From Leucothrix arctica (GTDB lineage Bacteria; Pseudomonadota; Gammaproteobacteria; Thiotrichales; Thiotrichaceae): a stretch of DNA of 64,000 bases. The notes beneath the pieces were generated by a model, which was not told where the DNA came from, searched no databases, and saw nothing but the letters and a program-made list of their open reading frames with translations. Location of the stretch: positions 558,001-622,000 of the forward strand of contig NZ_QGKL01000042.1 in NCBI RefSeq assembly GCF_003172895.1, in the 5' to 3' direction. Each line of letters opens with the position of its first letter. Position 1 is the first letter of the stretch. A program made the translations under genes and the position numbers. Of the stretch, positions 49,101 to 59,615 are shown piece by piece.

Positions 49101-49736
49101 ATGAAAAAAACAATTTTAACAGCTGTCTTTATTGCAGCTACAAGCATGAGTCAGCTAGCGGTTGCAGATGCTAAAGAAGCACGAGCACGCCTTGATTCAT
49201 TCTTTACTAAAGTGACCAGCTTGAAAGGTAGCTTTAAGCAACAAGTGTTTGACAAGAAAGGCAAAGCAATACAAAACAGTTCTGGTTTGATGTATATGAG
49301 CCGCCCGGGTCGCTTCCGCTGGGTTTATATGACTCCTGAGCCACAAGAACTGGTTAGTGATGGTAAGAATCTTTGGATTTATGATGAAGACTTAGAGCAA
49401 GTAACAATTAAGCCAGTTAACTCTGCTGTATCTTCAACGCCTATGTCTTTCTTAACAAGAAGAGATGTACCCGCTGCACGCTTTCACATTAAAGCGCTAC
49501 CTGCACGTGGTGGACAAGATTGGTTCCAACTAACACCTAAGCAAGCAAGTCGTGATTTCAAGAGCATTGAAATGGGATTGGATGTTAAAGGTAATCTGAA
49601 ACGTATGGTTATGCATGACCAGCTTGGCCAACGCACTGATATCATTTTAAACACGCAAAGCAATATACCAATCAGCGGCGGTACTTTTTACTTCCAAGCA
49701 CCTAAGGGTGTAGATGTGATCGGTAAAGCACGTTGA
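49101..49736 (+). CDS. lolA: outer-membrane lipoprotein carrier protein LolA
   Basis: A 211-residue periplasmic protein with signal peptide (MKKTILTAVFIAATSMSQLA, cleavage after AVADA-ish) and LolA signatures: LDSFFTKVTSLKGSFKQQVF, GLMYMSRPGRFRWVYMTPEP and LVSDGKNLWIYDEDLEQVTI. It accepts lipoproteins from LolCDE and delivers them to LolB. It follows ftsK by 7 bp, the same order as in E. coli. Confidence 0.95.
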   Translation: MKKTILTAVFIAATSMSQLAVADAKEARARLDSFFTKVTSLKGSFKQQVFDKKGKAIQNSSGLMYMSRPGRFRWVYMTPEPQELVSDGKNLWIYDEDLEQVTIKPVNSAVSSTPMSFLTRRDVPAARFHIKALPARGGQDWFQLTPKQASRDFKSIEMGLDVKGNLKRMVMHDQLGQRTDIILNTQSNIPISGGTFYFQAPKGVDVIGKAR

Positions 49737-49765
49737 TCGTTTAATTTGATCTCGCTTTAGATAGC

Positions 49766-49795
49766 AAAAAGCCACCGTAAAGGTGGCTTTTTTGT
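49766..49795. terminator. bidirectional terminator between lolA and the aminotransferase gene
   Basis: AAAAGCCACC and GGTGGCTTTT close a 5-base loop, with further T on one side and A on the other. It can serve both convergent genes. Confidence 0.85.
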
Positions 49796-49813
49796 GTCTG
49801 TATGCTTTTGAAA

Positions 49814-51109
49814 CTAAGCGTTTGCGTAATACTTTGTGATGCCACGACCTAATGCTTCAAGTGTTTCAGTGAAGACTTCATCATCTTCTTGCAATAGTGT
49901 CATTCTAAAGCCGTTTAATGATGAGCCAAAACCACTCAGAGGTACAACACAGATAGCTTCTGAAGCCATTAACTCATAAGTAAACTGGAAGTCAGGTGCG
50001 ACTAGCTTTTCGGATAACAACTCATTTAGGTATAAACGCGATGCCTTAGTCGTTGCACTCAGTTGTGAGCGGGGTAAGTCGAGCAACTGAACAACAAAGT
50101 AAAAGACGCCACCTGGCATCGATACACGCACTTGTGGTATCTGTTCGAAAAAAGCTACTGCTTGCTCAGCTCTACGATGATACTTTTCAATACGCCCCTG
50201 CAGGTAGTCTTTAAACTTGGGTGACGAGTAAATATGAGGTAATACCATTTGAGGTAATGTCGTCGAGCAAACCTCTAACATTTTAGCCAATAAAATCATG
50301 TTAATGAAATCATGGAACTCAGCATCTTTTTCTGAGTTGTATACTTCAATCCAACCACAACGAGAACCCGGCCAAGGAACATCTTTACTGATGCCTTTCA
50401 TGCTTATACCTGGTACATCACCGATTATTTCATGCAGCAATACGTTCTCTACACCATCAAAGACCATTGAATGATAGATTTCGTCAAAGATCAGAAAGCA
50501 ATCATGATCTTTGGCAATTTTAACGATCGCTTCGAGGGTTTCGCGCTTAAAAACGCGACCTGTTGGGTTGTTAGGATTAATCACCAAAATCGCCACAACA
50601 TGATCATTGTATTTAACTTTGTTTTCTATTTCTTCAAGGTTAGGCTCCCAGTCATTTTCTGGGTCCAAGTTATAAGAGATAAATGAGCAACCGGCATGCA
50701 TTGCCTCAGCAGTCGCATGAGACGGGTAAGTAGGCGAGGGTACTAATATTCTAGCTTCTCTAGGTAAGTTATTAATTACCTTATTAATTGCCTCTCCTAG
50801 ACCATTGAAAAATAGAATATCATCAACAGTACATATTTTTTCATTAGAGAAGTTTTTTAGGACAAATTCTCGAGTGGGTAAATAACCACGCGTGTCTGTA
50901 TAGGCAAAGACTTTATCTGTAACCGAGTTCTCTCGGACAATCTCTTTGATCCATTCAGGCATCTGCTCACCTGCGGTAATAGGATCACCAATATTCTCCC
51001 AGACCATTGAAAGATTGCCTAACTTTTCTAACTGCTTTCCAATAGTGACCACTTCACGAATGGGGTAGTTTAGAAGCTTATTATCTGCCCGTAATAAATT
51101 CTGTCGCAC
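49814..51109 (-). CDS. class I/II PLP aminotransferase (AlaA-like)
   Basis: The 431-residue enzyme has the fold-type I pattern: NPNNPTGRVFKRETLEAIVK, an acidic residue that binds the pyridine ring in FLIFDEIYHSMV, the PLP-binding lysine in SMKGISKDVPWPGSRCGW, and the carboxylate-binding arginine of the SSLNGFRMTLL region. It resembles alanine/aromatic aminotransferases, though it differs in length from the typical AlaA (about 405). The substrate is uncertain. It converges on the lolA terminator. Confidence 0.85.
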   Translation of the reverse strand: MRQNLLRADNKLLNYPIREVVTIGKQLEKLGNLSMVWENIGDPITAGEQMPEWIKEIVRENSVTDKVFAYTDTRGYLPTREFVLKNFSNEKICTVDDILFFNGLGEAINKVINNLPREARILVPSPTYPSHATAEAMHAGCSFISYNLDPENDWEPNLEEIENKVKYNDHVVAILVINPNNPTGRVFKRETLEAIVKIAKDHDCFLIFDEIYHSMVFDGVENVLLHEIIGDVPGISMKGISKDVPWPGSRCGWIEVYNSEKDAEFHDFINMILLAKMLEVCSTTLPQMVLPHIYSSPKFKDYLQGRIEKYHRRAEQAVAFFEQIPQVRVSMPGGVFYFVVQLLDLPRSQLSATTKASRLYLNELLSEKLVAPDFQFTYELMASEAICVVPLSGFGSSLNGFRMTLLQEDDEVFTETLEALGRGITKYYANA

Positions 51110-51281
51110 GTTTATCTACTCTTGTTTTAGTTGGTAGCGACATATTAACAAAGCCTGCGCTAACTGCGACCCTAAAACTGTATTTCTAATGATATTTATA
51201 AGTGATGTTATTTATTGTTCTTGAATGAAAGTGCTTGGTGTAAACTTCTTAGGCCAAACCCCAAACGATGGAGAAGTACGC

Positions 51282-52373
51282 ATGAGCGAACTTTCAAAAG
51301 AAACAATCGAAAATACCCTGAAAATTATAAATGACAAATATCAAGGTAATGACATTGTCAGTAGTGGTGCGGTTAAATCAATTGAAATTGATGCAGGTAA
51401 GGCCTCTGTAACTGTAGAGCTTGGATATGCGGCCGGAGAATACGCCAATGCACTTAAGTCAGAAATAGAAGGACTTCTATCTTCAACAGCAGACGTTATT
51501 AGTTCAGAAGTGACTGTGAATCAAAATATCGTGGCTCATGCTGTTCAAAAATCACTAAAGCGTATTGAAGGCATTAAAAATATTATTGCAATTGCCTCTG
51601 GTAAAGGAGGCGTTGGTAAGTCAACAACGGCTGCAAACTTAGCGCTAGCCCTATCCGCAGATGGTGCAAAAGTAGGGGTGTTAGACGCTGATATCTATGG
51701 CCCAAGCCAACCACGCATGCTGGGCATGTCAGGTACACCTGAGTCTAAGGACGGCTCTACGCTTGAGCCAATGGAAAACTTTGGTATTAAAGCCATGTCG
51801 ATCGGCTTTTTAGTAGAAGAAGATACTCCAATGATTTGGCGTGGCCCTATGGTGACACAGGCACTAGAGCAAATGCTTCGTGACACTAACTGGGGAGATT
51901 TGGATTATTTAATCGTCGATTTACCTCCAGGAACAGGTGATGCACAGCTAACACTGTCACAAAAGATCCCTGTCAGTGGCGCTGTTATTGTTACTACTCC
52001 TCAAGATATCGCCTTACTCGATGCACGAAAAGGCTTGGCTATGTTTGAAAAAGTGGCGGTTCCTGTACTGGGTATTGTTGAGAATATGAGCATTCATATT
52101 TGTACTGAGTGTGGTCATGCAGAACATATCTTCGGTGAAGGTGGCGGAGAGCGCATGTCTAAAGATTTCGATGTGGATTTCTTAGGCTCTTTACCGTTAG
52201 ATATCAATATTCGCCAACAGGCAGATGACGGAAAGCCGTCGGTTATCTCTGACCCAGACGGTAAGATTAGTGAGATGTATCATGATATTTCTCGTACCAT
52301 GGCGGCAAAGCTTGCTGAGAAATCAAAGGATTACAGTAATAAATTCCCTAATATCGTGATTCACAAGTCATAG
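51282..52373 (+). CDS. Mrp/ApbC family iron-sulfur carrier ATPase
   Basis: A 363-residue P-loop protein: an N-terminal MIP18/DUF59-like domain (about residues 1-90), then GKGGVGKS at 107-114, DADIYGPSQPRMLG, and IVDLPPGTGDAQLTL, and a CxxC (ICTEC) in the C-terminal part for iron-sulfur binding. It transfers Fe-S clusters to apoproteins. The start MSELSK follows GGAGAAG with good spacing; an earlier in-frame ATG at 51225 lacks such a site. It is also known as apbC or mrp. Confidence 0.93.
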   Translation: MSELSKETIENTLKIINDKYQGNDIVSSGAVKSIEIDAGKASVTVELGYAAGEYANALKSEIEGLLSSTADVISSEVTVNQNIVAHAVQKSLKRIEGIKNIIAIASGKGGVGKSTTAANLALALSADGAKVGVLDADIYGPSQPRMLGMSGTPESKDGSTLEPMENFGIKAMSIGFLVEEDTPMIWRGPMVTQALEQMLRDTNWGDLDYLIVDLPPGTGDAQLTLSQKIPVSGAVIVTTPQDIALLDARKGLAMFEKVAVPVLGIVENMSIHICTECGHAEHIFGEGGGERMSKDFDVDFLGSLPLDINIRQQADDGKPSVISDPDGKISEMYHDISRTMAAKLAEKSKDYSNKFPNIVIHKS

Positions 52374-52391
52374 AATAGACCATTTATCGAC

Positions 52392-52427
52392 AAAGAGTCG
52401 CATGGGTTTATTGTGCGACTCTTTTGT
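52392..52427 (+). terminator. rho-independent terminator after the Mrp/ApbC gene
   Basis: AAAGAGTCGCA and TGCGACTCTTT form an 11-bp stem with an 11-base loop, followed by a short T-rich tail. Confidence 0.8.
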
Positions 52428-52441
52428 TTTAAGATGGACTA

Positions 52442-52903
52442 ATGACTAAAATTATATCAAAACTAATTATAATACTAAGCCTTTTCTCAATAACCGCATG
52501 CAGCTCATCCGGCGGTAGAATCAAAGGCATTGCTGAGCCACCACAAGTTTCCGTTAAAGATGTTCAATTTGAACGTTTAAACTGGCAGGGCGGCGACGCA
52601 AACTTCATTCTTAACATCACTAACCCAAATGCATTCCCTTTACCGTTAACTGGATTTGACTATGCTTTAAGCATCAATAAAATCCAAGTCGCTAACGGTA
52701 ACCGCGATCAATCATTTACTATTCCTGCACGCCAGACTAAACAAGTACAAGTGCCATTAAAGGTCAGCTTTGTAAATATAGCGCGTATGTTGCCAGGTTT
52801 GTTTGGACAGGGCACAATGCAGTATGAATTAGCAGGATCAGCTCACTTGCCATGGCTGAATATTCCATTTTCCCGCACAGGCAGCACCAATTTGAGACCT
52901 TGA
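52442..52903 (+). CDS. LEA14-like (WHy domain) lipoprotein
   Basis: A 153-residue product with a lipoprotein signal ([11 protein letters not shown]; Cys about position 20) and an LEA_2/WHy beta-sandwich: [40 protein letters not shown], and [20 protein letters not shown]. WHy proteins are linked to desiccation and cold stress protection. It would be anchored at the outer or inner membrane. It precedes dcd by 1 bp and is probably co-transcribed. Confidence 0.85.
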   Translation: MTKIISKLIIILSLFSITACSSSGGRIKGIAEPPQVSVKDVQFERLNWQGGDANFILNITNPNAFPLPLTGFDYALSINKIQVANGNRDQSFTIPARQTKQVQVPLKVSFVNIARMLPGLFGQGTMQYELAGSAHLPWLNIPFSRTGSTNLRP

Positions 52904-52904
52904 T

Positions 52905-53471
52905 ATGAGTATCAAAGCAGACCACTGGATTCGCCAGATGTCAGAAGATCATGGAATGATCGAACCTTACGAGCCAGGGCAAGTACGTTCTGTCAATGAA
53001 GAACGTATTATCTCATACGGAACATCGAGCTACGGTTACGATGTTCGCTGTGCTAACGAGTTTAAAATTTTCACCAACATAAACTCTGCGGTAGTAGATC
53101 CGAAGAACTTTGACGAAAATAGCTTCGTCGATGTGCAATCTGACGTTTGTATTATTCCGCCAAACTCATTTGCATTAGCGCGTACCGTAGAATATTTCCG
53201 CATTCCACGCAGCGTGTTAACCATCTGTCTAGGCAAGTCTACCTATGCTCGCTGTGGTATTATCGTTAATGTCACGCCATTAGAGCCAGAATGGGAAGGA
53301 CACGTCACTTTAGAGTTCTCAAATACAACAACACTGCCTGCAAAGATTTATGCAAATGAAGGTGTTGCACAAATGTTGTTCTTTGAGTCAGATGAAGAAT
53401 GTGAAACTTCTTACCGTGACCGTGGCGGTAAATACCAAGGGCAAACTGGCGTTACATTACCACGCACCTAA
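52905..53471 (+). CDS. dcd: dCTP deaminase
   Basis: The 188-residue enzyme has [18 protein letters not shown], the catalytic-region [38 protein letters not shown], and a C-terminal [14 protein letters not shown]. It deaminates dCTP to dUTP for thymidylate synthesis. It is close in length to E. coli Dcd (193). Confidence 0.96.
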   Translation: MSIKADHWIRQMSEDHGMIEPYEPGQVRSVNEERIISYGTSSYGYDVRCANEFKIFTNINSAVVDPKNFDENSFVDVQSDVCIIPPNSFALARTVEYFRIPRSVLTICLGKSTYARCGIIVNVTPLEPEWEGHVTLEFSNTTTLPAKIYANEGVAQMLFFESDEECETSYRDRGGKYQGQTGVTLPRT

Positions 53472-53521
53472 TAGCAGTGTGGCTCTGCCATTCTTCACAA
53501 ATTAACAAACGAGATTGACCC

Positions 53522-53902
53522 ATGAGAACTGAAAAGGTTGTTTTTGCATTTTTCATTGTGCTTGCACTGACACTGAATTTTGGTTTTTTCTTAGGAGATC
53601 TCTCAAACCCACTTCATCACGATGTGTATGAGTTATTTGCGGCGATAGTCGTTAGTCTTATTGCTACCGTGTTGAAGTTTGGCGATAGAACACACCTTGG
53701 CTCAGTATTTCTTGCGACTAGTTTAGTGGCTGACTTACAGTTGATATTTGCCGCCATCATTTGGGGTATAAACTCACAACCTGGACTACCACTTGAGGCA
53801 GACACATTGGCAACAATCGTGTCACTCAGTGGTGGTGCATTGCTAGCTAACATTATCTCAGTCATTTTATTGGTTTCAGAAACGGTTAATCTGCGCCGCT
53901 AG
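53522..53902 (+). CDS. membrane protein of unknown function preceding a K+ channel
   Basis: A 126-residue protein with three to four predicted helices (VVFAFFIVLALTLNFGFFLG, ELFAAIVVSLIATVLKF, SVFLATSLVADLQLIFAAII, GALLANIISVILLVSETVNL). It resembles the DUF6394 family of gammaproteobacteria, which often sits just before a TrkA-domain channel as it does here (20-bp gap). Probably co-transcribed and perhaps an accessory subunit, but that is not known. Confidence 0.65.
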   Translation: MRTEKVVFAFFIVLALTLNFGFFLGDLSNPLHHDVYELFAAIVVSLIATVLKFGDRTHLGSVFLATSLVADLQLIFAAIIWGINSQPGLPLEADTLATIVSLSGGALLANIISVILLVSETVNLRR

Positions 53903-53922
53903 GCCAGCATTCGGCAACTGCC

Positions 53923-55635
53923 ATGTCTAACCTAATCTATCTCTTATTACGTCGTTTACGTTCTCCATTGATTACATTGATCTTGGTTTACGCCATCTCA
54001 ATGACGGGGTATGTAATGATTCCAGGAGAAGATGGAAACCATGATCCTTACCAAATGTCATTCTTTGATGCTTTCTACTTTGTTAGCTTCATGGGTACAA
54101 CAATTGGTTTTGGTGAAATTCCTTACGAATTCACTCAAGAGCAACGTTATTGGACGCTGGTTTGTTTATACGCCACGGTTATTAGTTGGTTATACGGTGT
54201 TGGTTCGCTATTAAATGTATTCCAAGACCCCGCATTTCGCCAACAAATTAAAATCAATAGCTTCAAACGTAGCGTGAGCAGAATACGTCAACCGTTCTAC
54301 CTAATCTGTGGTTATGGTGAAACAGGGCGCATGCTTGTCAATGACTTAGCCGAAGATGGCATACTCTCGGTCATATTAGACCCCGAAGAAGGCCCAATTA
54401 ACGAACTTGAGGTCAATGACCTTGCCATCTCACCGCTCTGGCTAAAAGCAGATGCTTCTGACGCACAAATTTTAGAAATAGCAGGTATCAACCATCGCTG
54501 TTGCTCTGGAATCATATCCTTAGCTAACAATGACAGAGTAAATCTGACAATTGCAATCGTCGCACAATTACTCAATAAAAATGTACGCCTCATTGCACGA
54601 GCAGACAGTCAAGAGTCTGAATCAAACATACTTTCCTTTGGTGCTAACGAAGTAATCAACCCGTTTGAAACCTTTGCCTCGCGTCTTGCGTTAGCCATTC
54701 ATTCACCCGCATTACATTTAATATACGAATGGACTACTGGCTCACGTGATAAACGAGTTGATGAAATCTACACGCCCAAGAATGGTAAATGGATTATCTG
54801 TGGTTTTGGTGATTTTGGGCGTGCAGCCTATCGCTACTTAGATGAGATTGGTGAAACACTGTGTGTAATCGAGCCTGACCGTAACCGAAGGGACTTACCA
54901 TCAGGTACCGTGATAGGACGTCCAACAGAAGCGGCAACGCTTAAAAAGGCAGGTATTGATGAGGCCGTTGGGATTATCGCTGGCACAGGAAATGACCCTG
55001 ATAACTTATCTGTTCTAATGACTGCATTTGAGATCAATCAAAATATCTTCCGTATAGCGCACCAAAACGAAGAGAAAAATCAACCCATCTTCGAAGCAGC
55101 CAATCTTGATCTTGTCATGCGACGTGGAAACTTGATTTCTGACAAGATTTTTGCCCTAATCCGAACACCATTGCTAGGTGACTTTTTACGAATCGTCAGC
55201 CGTTTTAAAAAGGCTCGTGCAAATATATTAGCATCCAGAATGATTGGGGTAATGGGCAATGACTTCCCTGAGCTTTGGGAGCTAACCGTTGATAAGAAAA
55301 CAACACCAGCACTATTTTCTCGACTAGAGCAATCACAAGTACTGGTAAAAGACTTGCTGCGTCACCCTGACGACCGTGATCAAAGTATTCAAGCCATCAT
55401 GTTATTTCTGAAGCGTGGTGATGGTAACGTGATGCTCCCTGAAGATAACCGCATCGTTCACAAAGGTGATCGGTTCCTTATGTGCGGCAATCGACAGGCA
55501 CACCACAATATACAAATAACCACTCGAAACGATCAGTACTTACAATACGTACTTACGGGGAAATTGTTACCAGACAGCTGGGTTTGGAAAAAAATAATCG
55601 CTTACAAAGAGCAGCTAGAGGCTCGTAAAAGCTAG
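53923..55635 (+). CDS. potassium channel with two TrkA-N domains
   Basis: The 570-residue protein starts with a two-helix channel pore (about residues 1-100) containing the selectivity filter TTIGFGE at 59-65, a variant of TVGYG. Two cytosolic Rossmann domains follow, each with a nucleotide-binding loop: FYLICGYGETGRMLVNDLAE and WIICGFGDFGRAAYRYL. Such RCK domains gate K+ flux through NAD(H) or ATP binding. It converges on the minus-strand gene with a 4-bp overlap at the ends. Confidence 0.88.
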   Translation: MSNLIYLLLRRLRSPLITLILVYAISMTGYVMIPGEDGNHDPYQMSFFDAFYFVSFMGTTIGFGEIPYEFTQEQRYWTLVCLYATVISWLYGVGSLLNVFQDPAFRQQIKINSFKRSVSRIRQPFYLICGYGETGRMLVNDLAEDGILSVILDPEEGPINELEVNDLAISPLWLKADASDAQILEIAGINHRCCSGIISLANNDRVNLTIAIVAQLLNKNVRLIARADSQESESNILSFGANEVINPFETFASRLALAIHSPALHLIYEWTTGSRDKRVDEIYTPKNGKWIICGFGDFGRAAYRYLDEIGETLCVIEPDRNRRDLPSGTVIGRPTEAATLKKAGIDEAVGIIAGTGNDPDNLSVLMTAFEINQNIFRIAHQNEEKNQPIFEAANLDLVMRRGNLISDKIFALIRTPLLGDFLRIVSRFKKARANILASRMIGVMGNDFPELWELTVDKKTTPALFSRLEQSQVLVKDLLRHPDDRDQSIQAIMLFLKRGDGNVMLPEDNRIVHKGDRFLMCGNRQAHHNIQITTRNDQYLQYVLTGKLLPDSWVWKKIIAYKEQLEARKS

Positions 55636-56306
55636 CTCATCATCCTAAGATTTCGTGTCATCAACTCTTCTTGATTCCGTTTTATATCGACTTCCTTTTT
55701 TGCCAATAACTCATCAGGCAGACGCAGTTCTGGAATTTCATAACCTTTGCTGTTTTGCCACGATCTAATCAGATTAAACTGCTCTACAGAAGGACGCTTA
55801 GCAAGCAAGTGACTAAACTGCTTAATACCTTTCGTTTCAGCTAAGTAAGTCACTGCATTCATCCACGCATGATCAAACCCCAGCGTTTTGATATTGAACT
55901 TACGAATGTACTTTTTACCTTCGACACTGCCGGACACGACAAAGTAAGGTGTATAGATAACAGATGTATATATTTTTTTACGACCCGGTTTAGGCTGCTT
56001 CGCACGTGATTCTCGACGCTTAGTGTGGCGAACAAACTTCATTTTAATGCCTGACACACCAGTGATGTAAGCAGAGTTCTGAGGACGCTCTATTTTCAGT
56101 CGATCTCGCTGACTCTTCTCAAGCATTGCTTCAAAATCCCACTCAGCTAGTAGTTTTTTGGCTTCTTCGTGAACTGCGTCAGCATCTTTATTCTTGATAC
56201 CTAACCAGCTTTGGCGGTTTTTCTTTTCACTCGCAAAATATCGGGTCACACGAAATCCTCTAAAACCTGATGGATGCGGGCTATCGGTGTGGTTATAAAT
56301 GGGCAT
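55632..56306 (-). CDS. basic protein of unknown function, possible AP2-like DNA-binding fold
   Basis: The 224-residue, Lys/Arg-rich, soluble protein has no signal peptide. A central region (about residues 85-160) with TGVSGIKMKFVRHTKRRESR and YFVVSGSVEGKKYIRKFNIK followed by an AWMNAVTYLAE helix has the three-strand-plus-helix order of an AP2/ERF DNA-binding domain. The resemblance is weak, and I would not give it a name. A second amphipathic N-terminal segment (FRGFRVTRYFASEKKNRQSW) may be another copy. It is flanked by the rne terminator. Confidence 0.5.
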   Translation of the reverse strand: MPIYNHTDSPHPSGFRGFRVTRYFASEKKNRQSWLGIKNKDADAVHEEAKKLLAEWDFEAMLEKSQRDRLKIERPQNSAYITGVSGIKMKFVRHTKRRESRAKQPKPGRKKIYTSVIYTPYFVVSGSVEGKKYIRKFNIKTLGFDHAWMNAVTYLAETKGIKQFSHLLAKRPSVEQFNLIRSWQNSKGYEIPELRLPDELLAKKEVDIKRNQEELMTRNLRMMS

Positions 56307-56498
56307 ATTACTGTATTCGTATAATGTAAGTTTGGGGGATGTATGAGATATTTTATTATTATAAGACTAAAATAGCGATATATTAGGCATTATCGCACAT
56401 ATAATAGGGAAGAATGAAGGGATAAAGCTGATATGGATATTACGATTTCCTAATAATTACCAAGAAGTATTATTTCAATGCTCCTTAGCAGACATCCA

Positions 56499-56529
56499 TA
56501 AAAAAAGGCCAGTAAACTGGCCTTTTTTT
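56499..56529 (-). terminator. rho-independent terminator of rne
   Basis: GGCCAG, loop TAAA/TTTA, CTGGCC with an A-run on one side and a U-run on the other, lying 18 bp past the stop of rne. It reads as a terminator in either direction. Confidence 0.85.
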
Positions 56530-56546
56530 ATTAACTAACTACAAAC

Positions 56547-59500
56547 TTACTTTGAAAAATCATCACCCAAGGTGATTTCACCTTGCTTAGGCTTTTCAGC
56601 CACAACTGGAGAAAATTTATCTTCAACCTTAACAGTAGATACTTTTTTCGTCGTCGTAATCACTGGCTTAGGCACTGCTGGTATAACAGGTACTACAACC
56701 GGTGCAACCTCTTTGCTTGGCGTCTTTTCAGTCGTTACACGAGGTTTTGTAGCTTTCTTAACTGGTGATGCTTTACGACGAGTCGTTGTCGTAGCAGCAG
56801 GCACAACAGATTTATCTGCAACTTTAACTTCAACAGGCTTAACACTAGGCTCAGCTGGCTTCACTTCACTGATTGGCGAGACCACTTTATCAGCTACTAT
56901 TACAGCATCTTTAGGCTTAGTCGCTTTCTTGGTCGGCACACGACGAGTTGTTTTACGTGTCATCGTATTGGTTTTAGCTGCTACAGGAGAGTTTGTCTCA
57001 GCAGGCTTCTCTGAGGAACTAGCTTTCTCAACCGCTGCAGGTTGAGACTTAATCTCTTGCTCAACTTCAGTCGCTTTACTTTCAGTACTTGCTACAGTTG
57101 GTGAAACTTTTGTAGCAGAAACTTCAGAACTTTCAGTCTTAGCTTTAAGGGTACGAGGCTTACGCGTTCTCGGCTTCTTTACTGGCTCCGCTTTAGGCTC
57201 TTTAATCGTGATCTCTAAAGGCTCATTTGACTGAGCAGCTCTGTTTTGAGCTTCATAATCAGGCTTAACATCGTTGGAGCTGGACTGGTCAGCGGCAACC
57301 GCACTACTAACGACAGTCGTTGCAATTGAATTCTCTAGAACTGTATTAGCAGTCACTTCAGTCGACCCATTATTATCAGCAGACTTAGAACCTCTAGATG
57401 AACGACGCTTACGCGGCTTCTTAGCAACTGGCTTAGCATCAGAAACACTATCACTACTACTCGCTAGCGGGATATTAATCTCAATAGGGGTTTGATCTTG
57501 ACTTTCCTGAGAGTTATCTACAACCGCTGGAGAGTTATCCTTAGTACCTTTCTCACCACGTGGTTTACGACTTCTAGAGTTTGTACGCTTCTTATCACCA
57601 GAAGTTTTAGCAGGGCTTTGTTGAATCGTATTACCATCCACATCGCCCTCTACAGGAGTAGCTGGTTTAGTCGTCTTGCTTTTCGGCTGACGCGGCTTCT
57701 TTTCAACACTCTTAGCTCTAGTATTCGGAGACTTTTCAGTCTTCGGCGTATTAGGCTTAGTTTTGTCTTCTGCTGTGTCTGCTTGCTTACTACGGCTATT
57801 ATTCGGCTTAGGCTTGTTGCTGTTGCGAGGCTTGTTAGTATTCGGCTTACGACTGCGTGATTGATTATCATCACTATTTGATCGTGCGTTATTACTTTGC
57901 TTACGAACAGGCTTAGGTTGCTCAGCCACTTCTTCTTTCTTAGACCCAAATAGTGAGCTCACTAGACGAGAAATAATATTTGGCTTCGAAGCAGAAGATT
58001 GAGGTGCCGGCGTAGCAGGGCGTACTTGAGAGACAATAGGCTGTGCAGCTATTGGCGCAGCAGGCTCAGTCAGCGTAGACCCTGCATCCAGTGCAGTACT
58101 CTTAGTCATGCGCTGGTAAGTCTTAGGTAGATCATCAGCCTCATCTTCTTTAAGACGCGTAATCTCATAATGAGGCGTGTCTAAATCAGGATTAGGAATA
58201 ATCGTCATACGAATACCAAGACGCTCTTGGATATCGTTCATAGGCTTGCGCTTTTCATTAAGCAAGAACGTTGCAACAGGAACAGGTGTTTCTGCAACCA
58301 CCTCAACCGTCATATCCTTCATTGCTTCTTCTTCCATCAAACGCATGATAGAAAGCGCAAGTGACTCAACACCACGGATCGTACCTTCACCACTACAACG
58401 AGGGCAAATGATCTGGCTAGACTCACCCAGAGAAGGACGCAAACGTTGACGAGACATTTCAAGCAAACCAAAACGAGAAATACGACCGACTTGAACACGT
58501 GCACGATCCATCTTCAACGCATCACGTAGACGCTTTTCAACTTCACGTTGATTACGGTTAGGCAACATATCGATAAAGTCGATAACAACTAAACCACCCA
58601 AGTCACGTAAACGTAATTGGCGAGCAACTTCATCAGCCGCTTCAAGGTTAGTGTTAAGCGCTGTCTCTTCAATACCCTGACCACGTGTAGAACGTGCTGA
58701 GTTAACATCGATAGAAATAAGCGCTTCTGTGTGATCAATAACGATCGCACCACCAGAAGGCAAATTAACCTCACGATGGAAAGCAGAATCAATTTGATTC
58801 TCAACTTGGTAACGGCTAAACAAAGGTACTGGATCAGTATAGAGCTTAAGCTTACGAAGGTTGTGAGGCATTACCGCCGAGATAAAGTCATGTGCTTGCG
58901 CATAAACTTTTTCATTATCGATAAGGATTTCACCAATATCATTACGGAAGTAATCACGCAACGCACGGATGATAACGTTACTCTCTTGGTATAAAAGAAT
59001 AGGCGCTTTATGTTCAGTATTTGCTTGAGAAATAGCCGCCCATAATGTCTTAAGGTACTCCATATCCCATGTTAGTTCGTCTAACTCACGACCAACACCT
59101 GCTGTACGCACAATAGAACCCATGCCTTCAGGGATATCTAGTTGCGCTAGGATATCGCGAATCTTATGACGATCTTCGCCCTCAATACGACGAGATACAC
59201 CACCTGCACGAGGATTGTTTGGCATTAGTACTAAGTAACGACCAGCAAGGCTGATAAATGTAGTTAGTGCTGCACCTTTGTTTCCACGCTCTTCTTTATC
59301 AACTTGGACCATTAACTCTTGGCCTTCCTTGATAACATCTTTGATGTTAGGGCGACCTTCAGTCTTTTTATTTGTTGGCTTCCAATATTCTTTTGAAATT
59401 TCTTTGAATGGAAGGAAACCGTGACGGTCAGCGCCGTAATTTACAAACGCCGCTTCAAGACTAGGCTCAACGCGTGTGATAACAGCCTTGTAAATGTTAG

Positions 59501-59615
59501 ATTTCTTTTGAGCGCGATTAGGATGTTCAATATCAAGGTCATAAAGGTACTGACCGTCTACCATAGCTACACGAATTTCTTCGGACTGCGTGGCATTAAT
59601 TGCTATTCTTTTCAT
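56547..59615 (-). CDS. rne: ribonuclease E
   Basis: The 1022-residue enzyme has an N-terminal S1 domain ([40 protein letters not shown]), catalytic acidic residues in [12 protein letters not shown] and VVIDFIDM, and the Zn-link CPRC at exactly 404-407 as in E. coli. The C-terminal half (beyond about 540) is a long disordered, Pro/Lys/Thr-rich scaffold with many KKPRKRRSS-like and PKKATKP-like blocks. It would scaffold the RNA degradosome; no canonical enolase- or PNPase-binding site is evident. The leader is long (see next entry). Confidence 0.95.
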   Translation of the reverse strand: MKRIAINATQSEEIRVAMVDGQYLYDLDIEHPNRAQKKSNIYKAVITRVEPSLEAAFVNYGADRHGFLPFKEISKEYWKPTNKKTEGRPNIKDVIKEGQELMVQVDKEERGNKGAALTTFISLAGRYLVLMPNNPRAGGVSRRIEGEDRHKIRDILAQLDIPEGMGSIVRTAGVGRELDELTWDMEYLKTLWAAISQANTEHKAPILLYQESNVIIRALRDYFRNDIGEILIDNEKVYAQAHDFISAVMPHNLRKLKLYTDPVPLFSRYQVENQIDSAFHREVNLPSGGAIVIDHTEALISIDVNSARSTRGQGIEETALNTNLEAADEVARQLRLRDLGGLVVIDFIDMLPNRNQREVEKRLRDALKMDRARVQVGRISRFGLLEMSRQRLRPSLGESSQIICPRCSGEGTIRGVESLALSIMRLMEEEAMKDMTVEVVAETPVPVATFLLNEKRKPMNDIQERLGIRMTIIPNPDLDTPHYEITRLKEDEADDLPKTYQRMTKSTALDAGSTLTEPAAPIAAQPIVSQVRPATPAPQSSASKPNIISRLVSSLFGSKKEEVAEQPKPVRKQSNNARSNSDDNQSRSRKPNTNKPRNSNKPKPNNSRSKQADTAEDKTKPNTPKTEKSPNTRAKSVEKKPRQPKSKTTKPATPVEGDVDGNTIQQSPAKTSGDKKRTNSRSRKPRGEKGTKDNSPAVVDNSQESQDQTPIEINIPLASSSDSVSDAKPVAKKPRKRRSSRGSKSADNNGSTEVTANTVLENSIATTVVSSAVAADQSSSNDVKPDYEAQNRAAQSNEPLEITIKEPKAEPVKKPRTRKPRTLKAKTESSEVSATKVSPTVASTESKATEVEQEIKSQPAAVEKASSSEKPAETNSPVAAKTNTMTRKTTRRVPTKKATKPKDAVIVADKVVSPISEVKPAEPSVKPVEVKVADKSVVPAATTTTRRKASPVKKATKPRVTTEKTPSKEVAPVVVPVIPAVPKPVITTTKKVSTVKVEDKFSPVVAEKPKQGEITLGDDFSK

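Noticed and set aside
56572-57045. 157-codon plus-strand open frame opposite rne
   Set aside because: It mirrors the low-complexity Lys/Thr/Pro-rich end of RNase E; Thr/Gly-rich composition reflects the reverse strand of that repeat and not a real gene.
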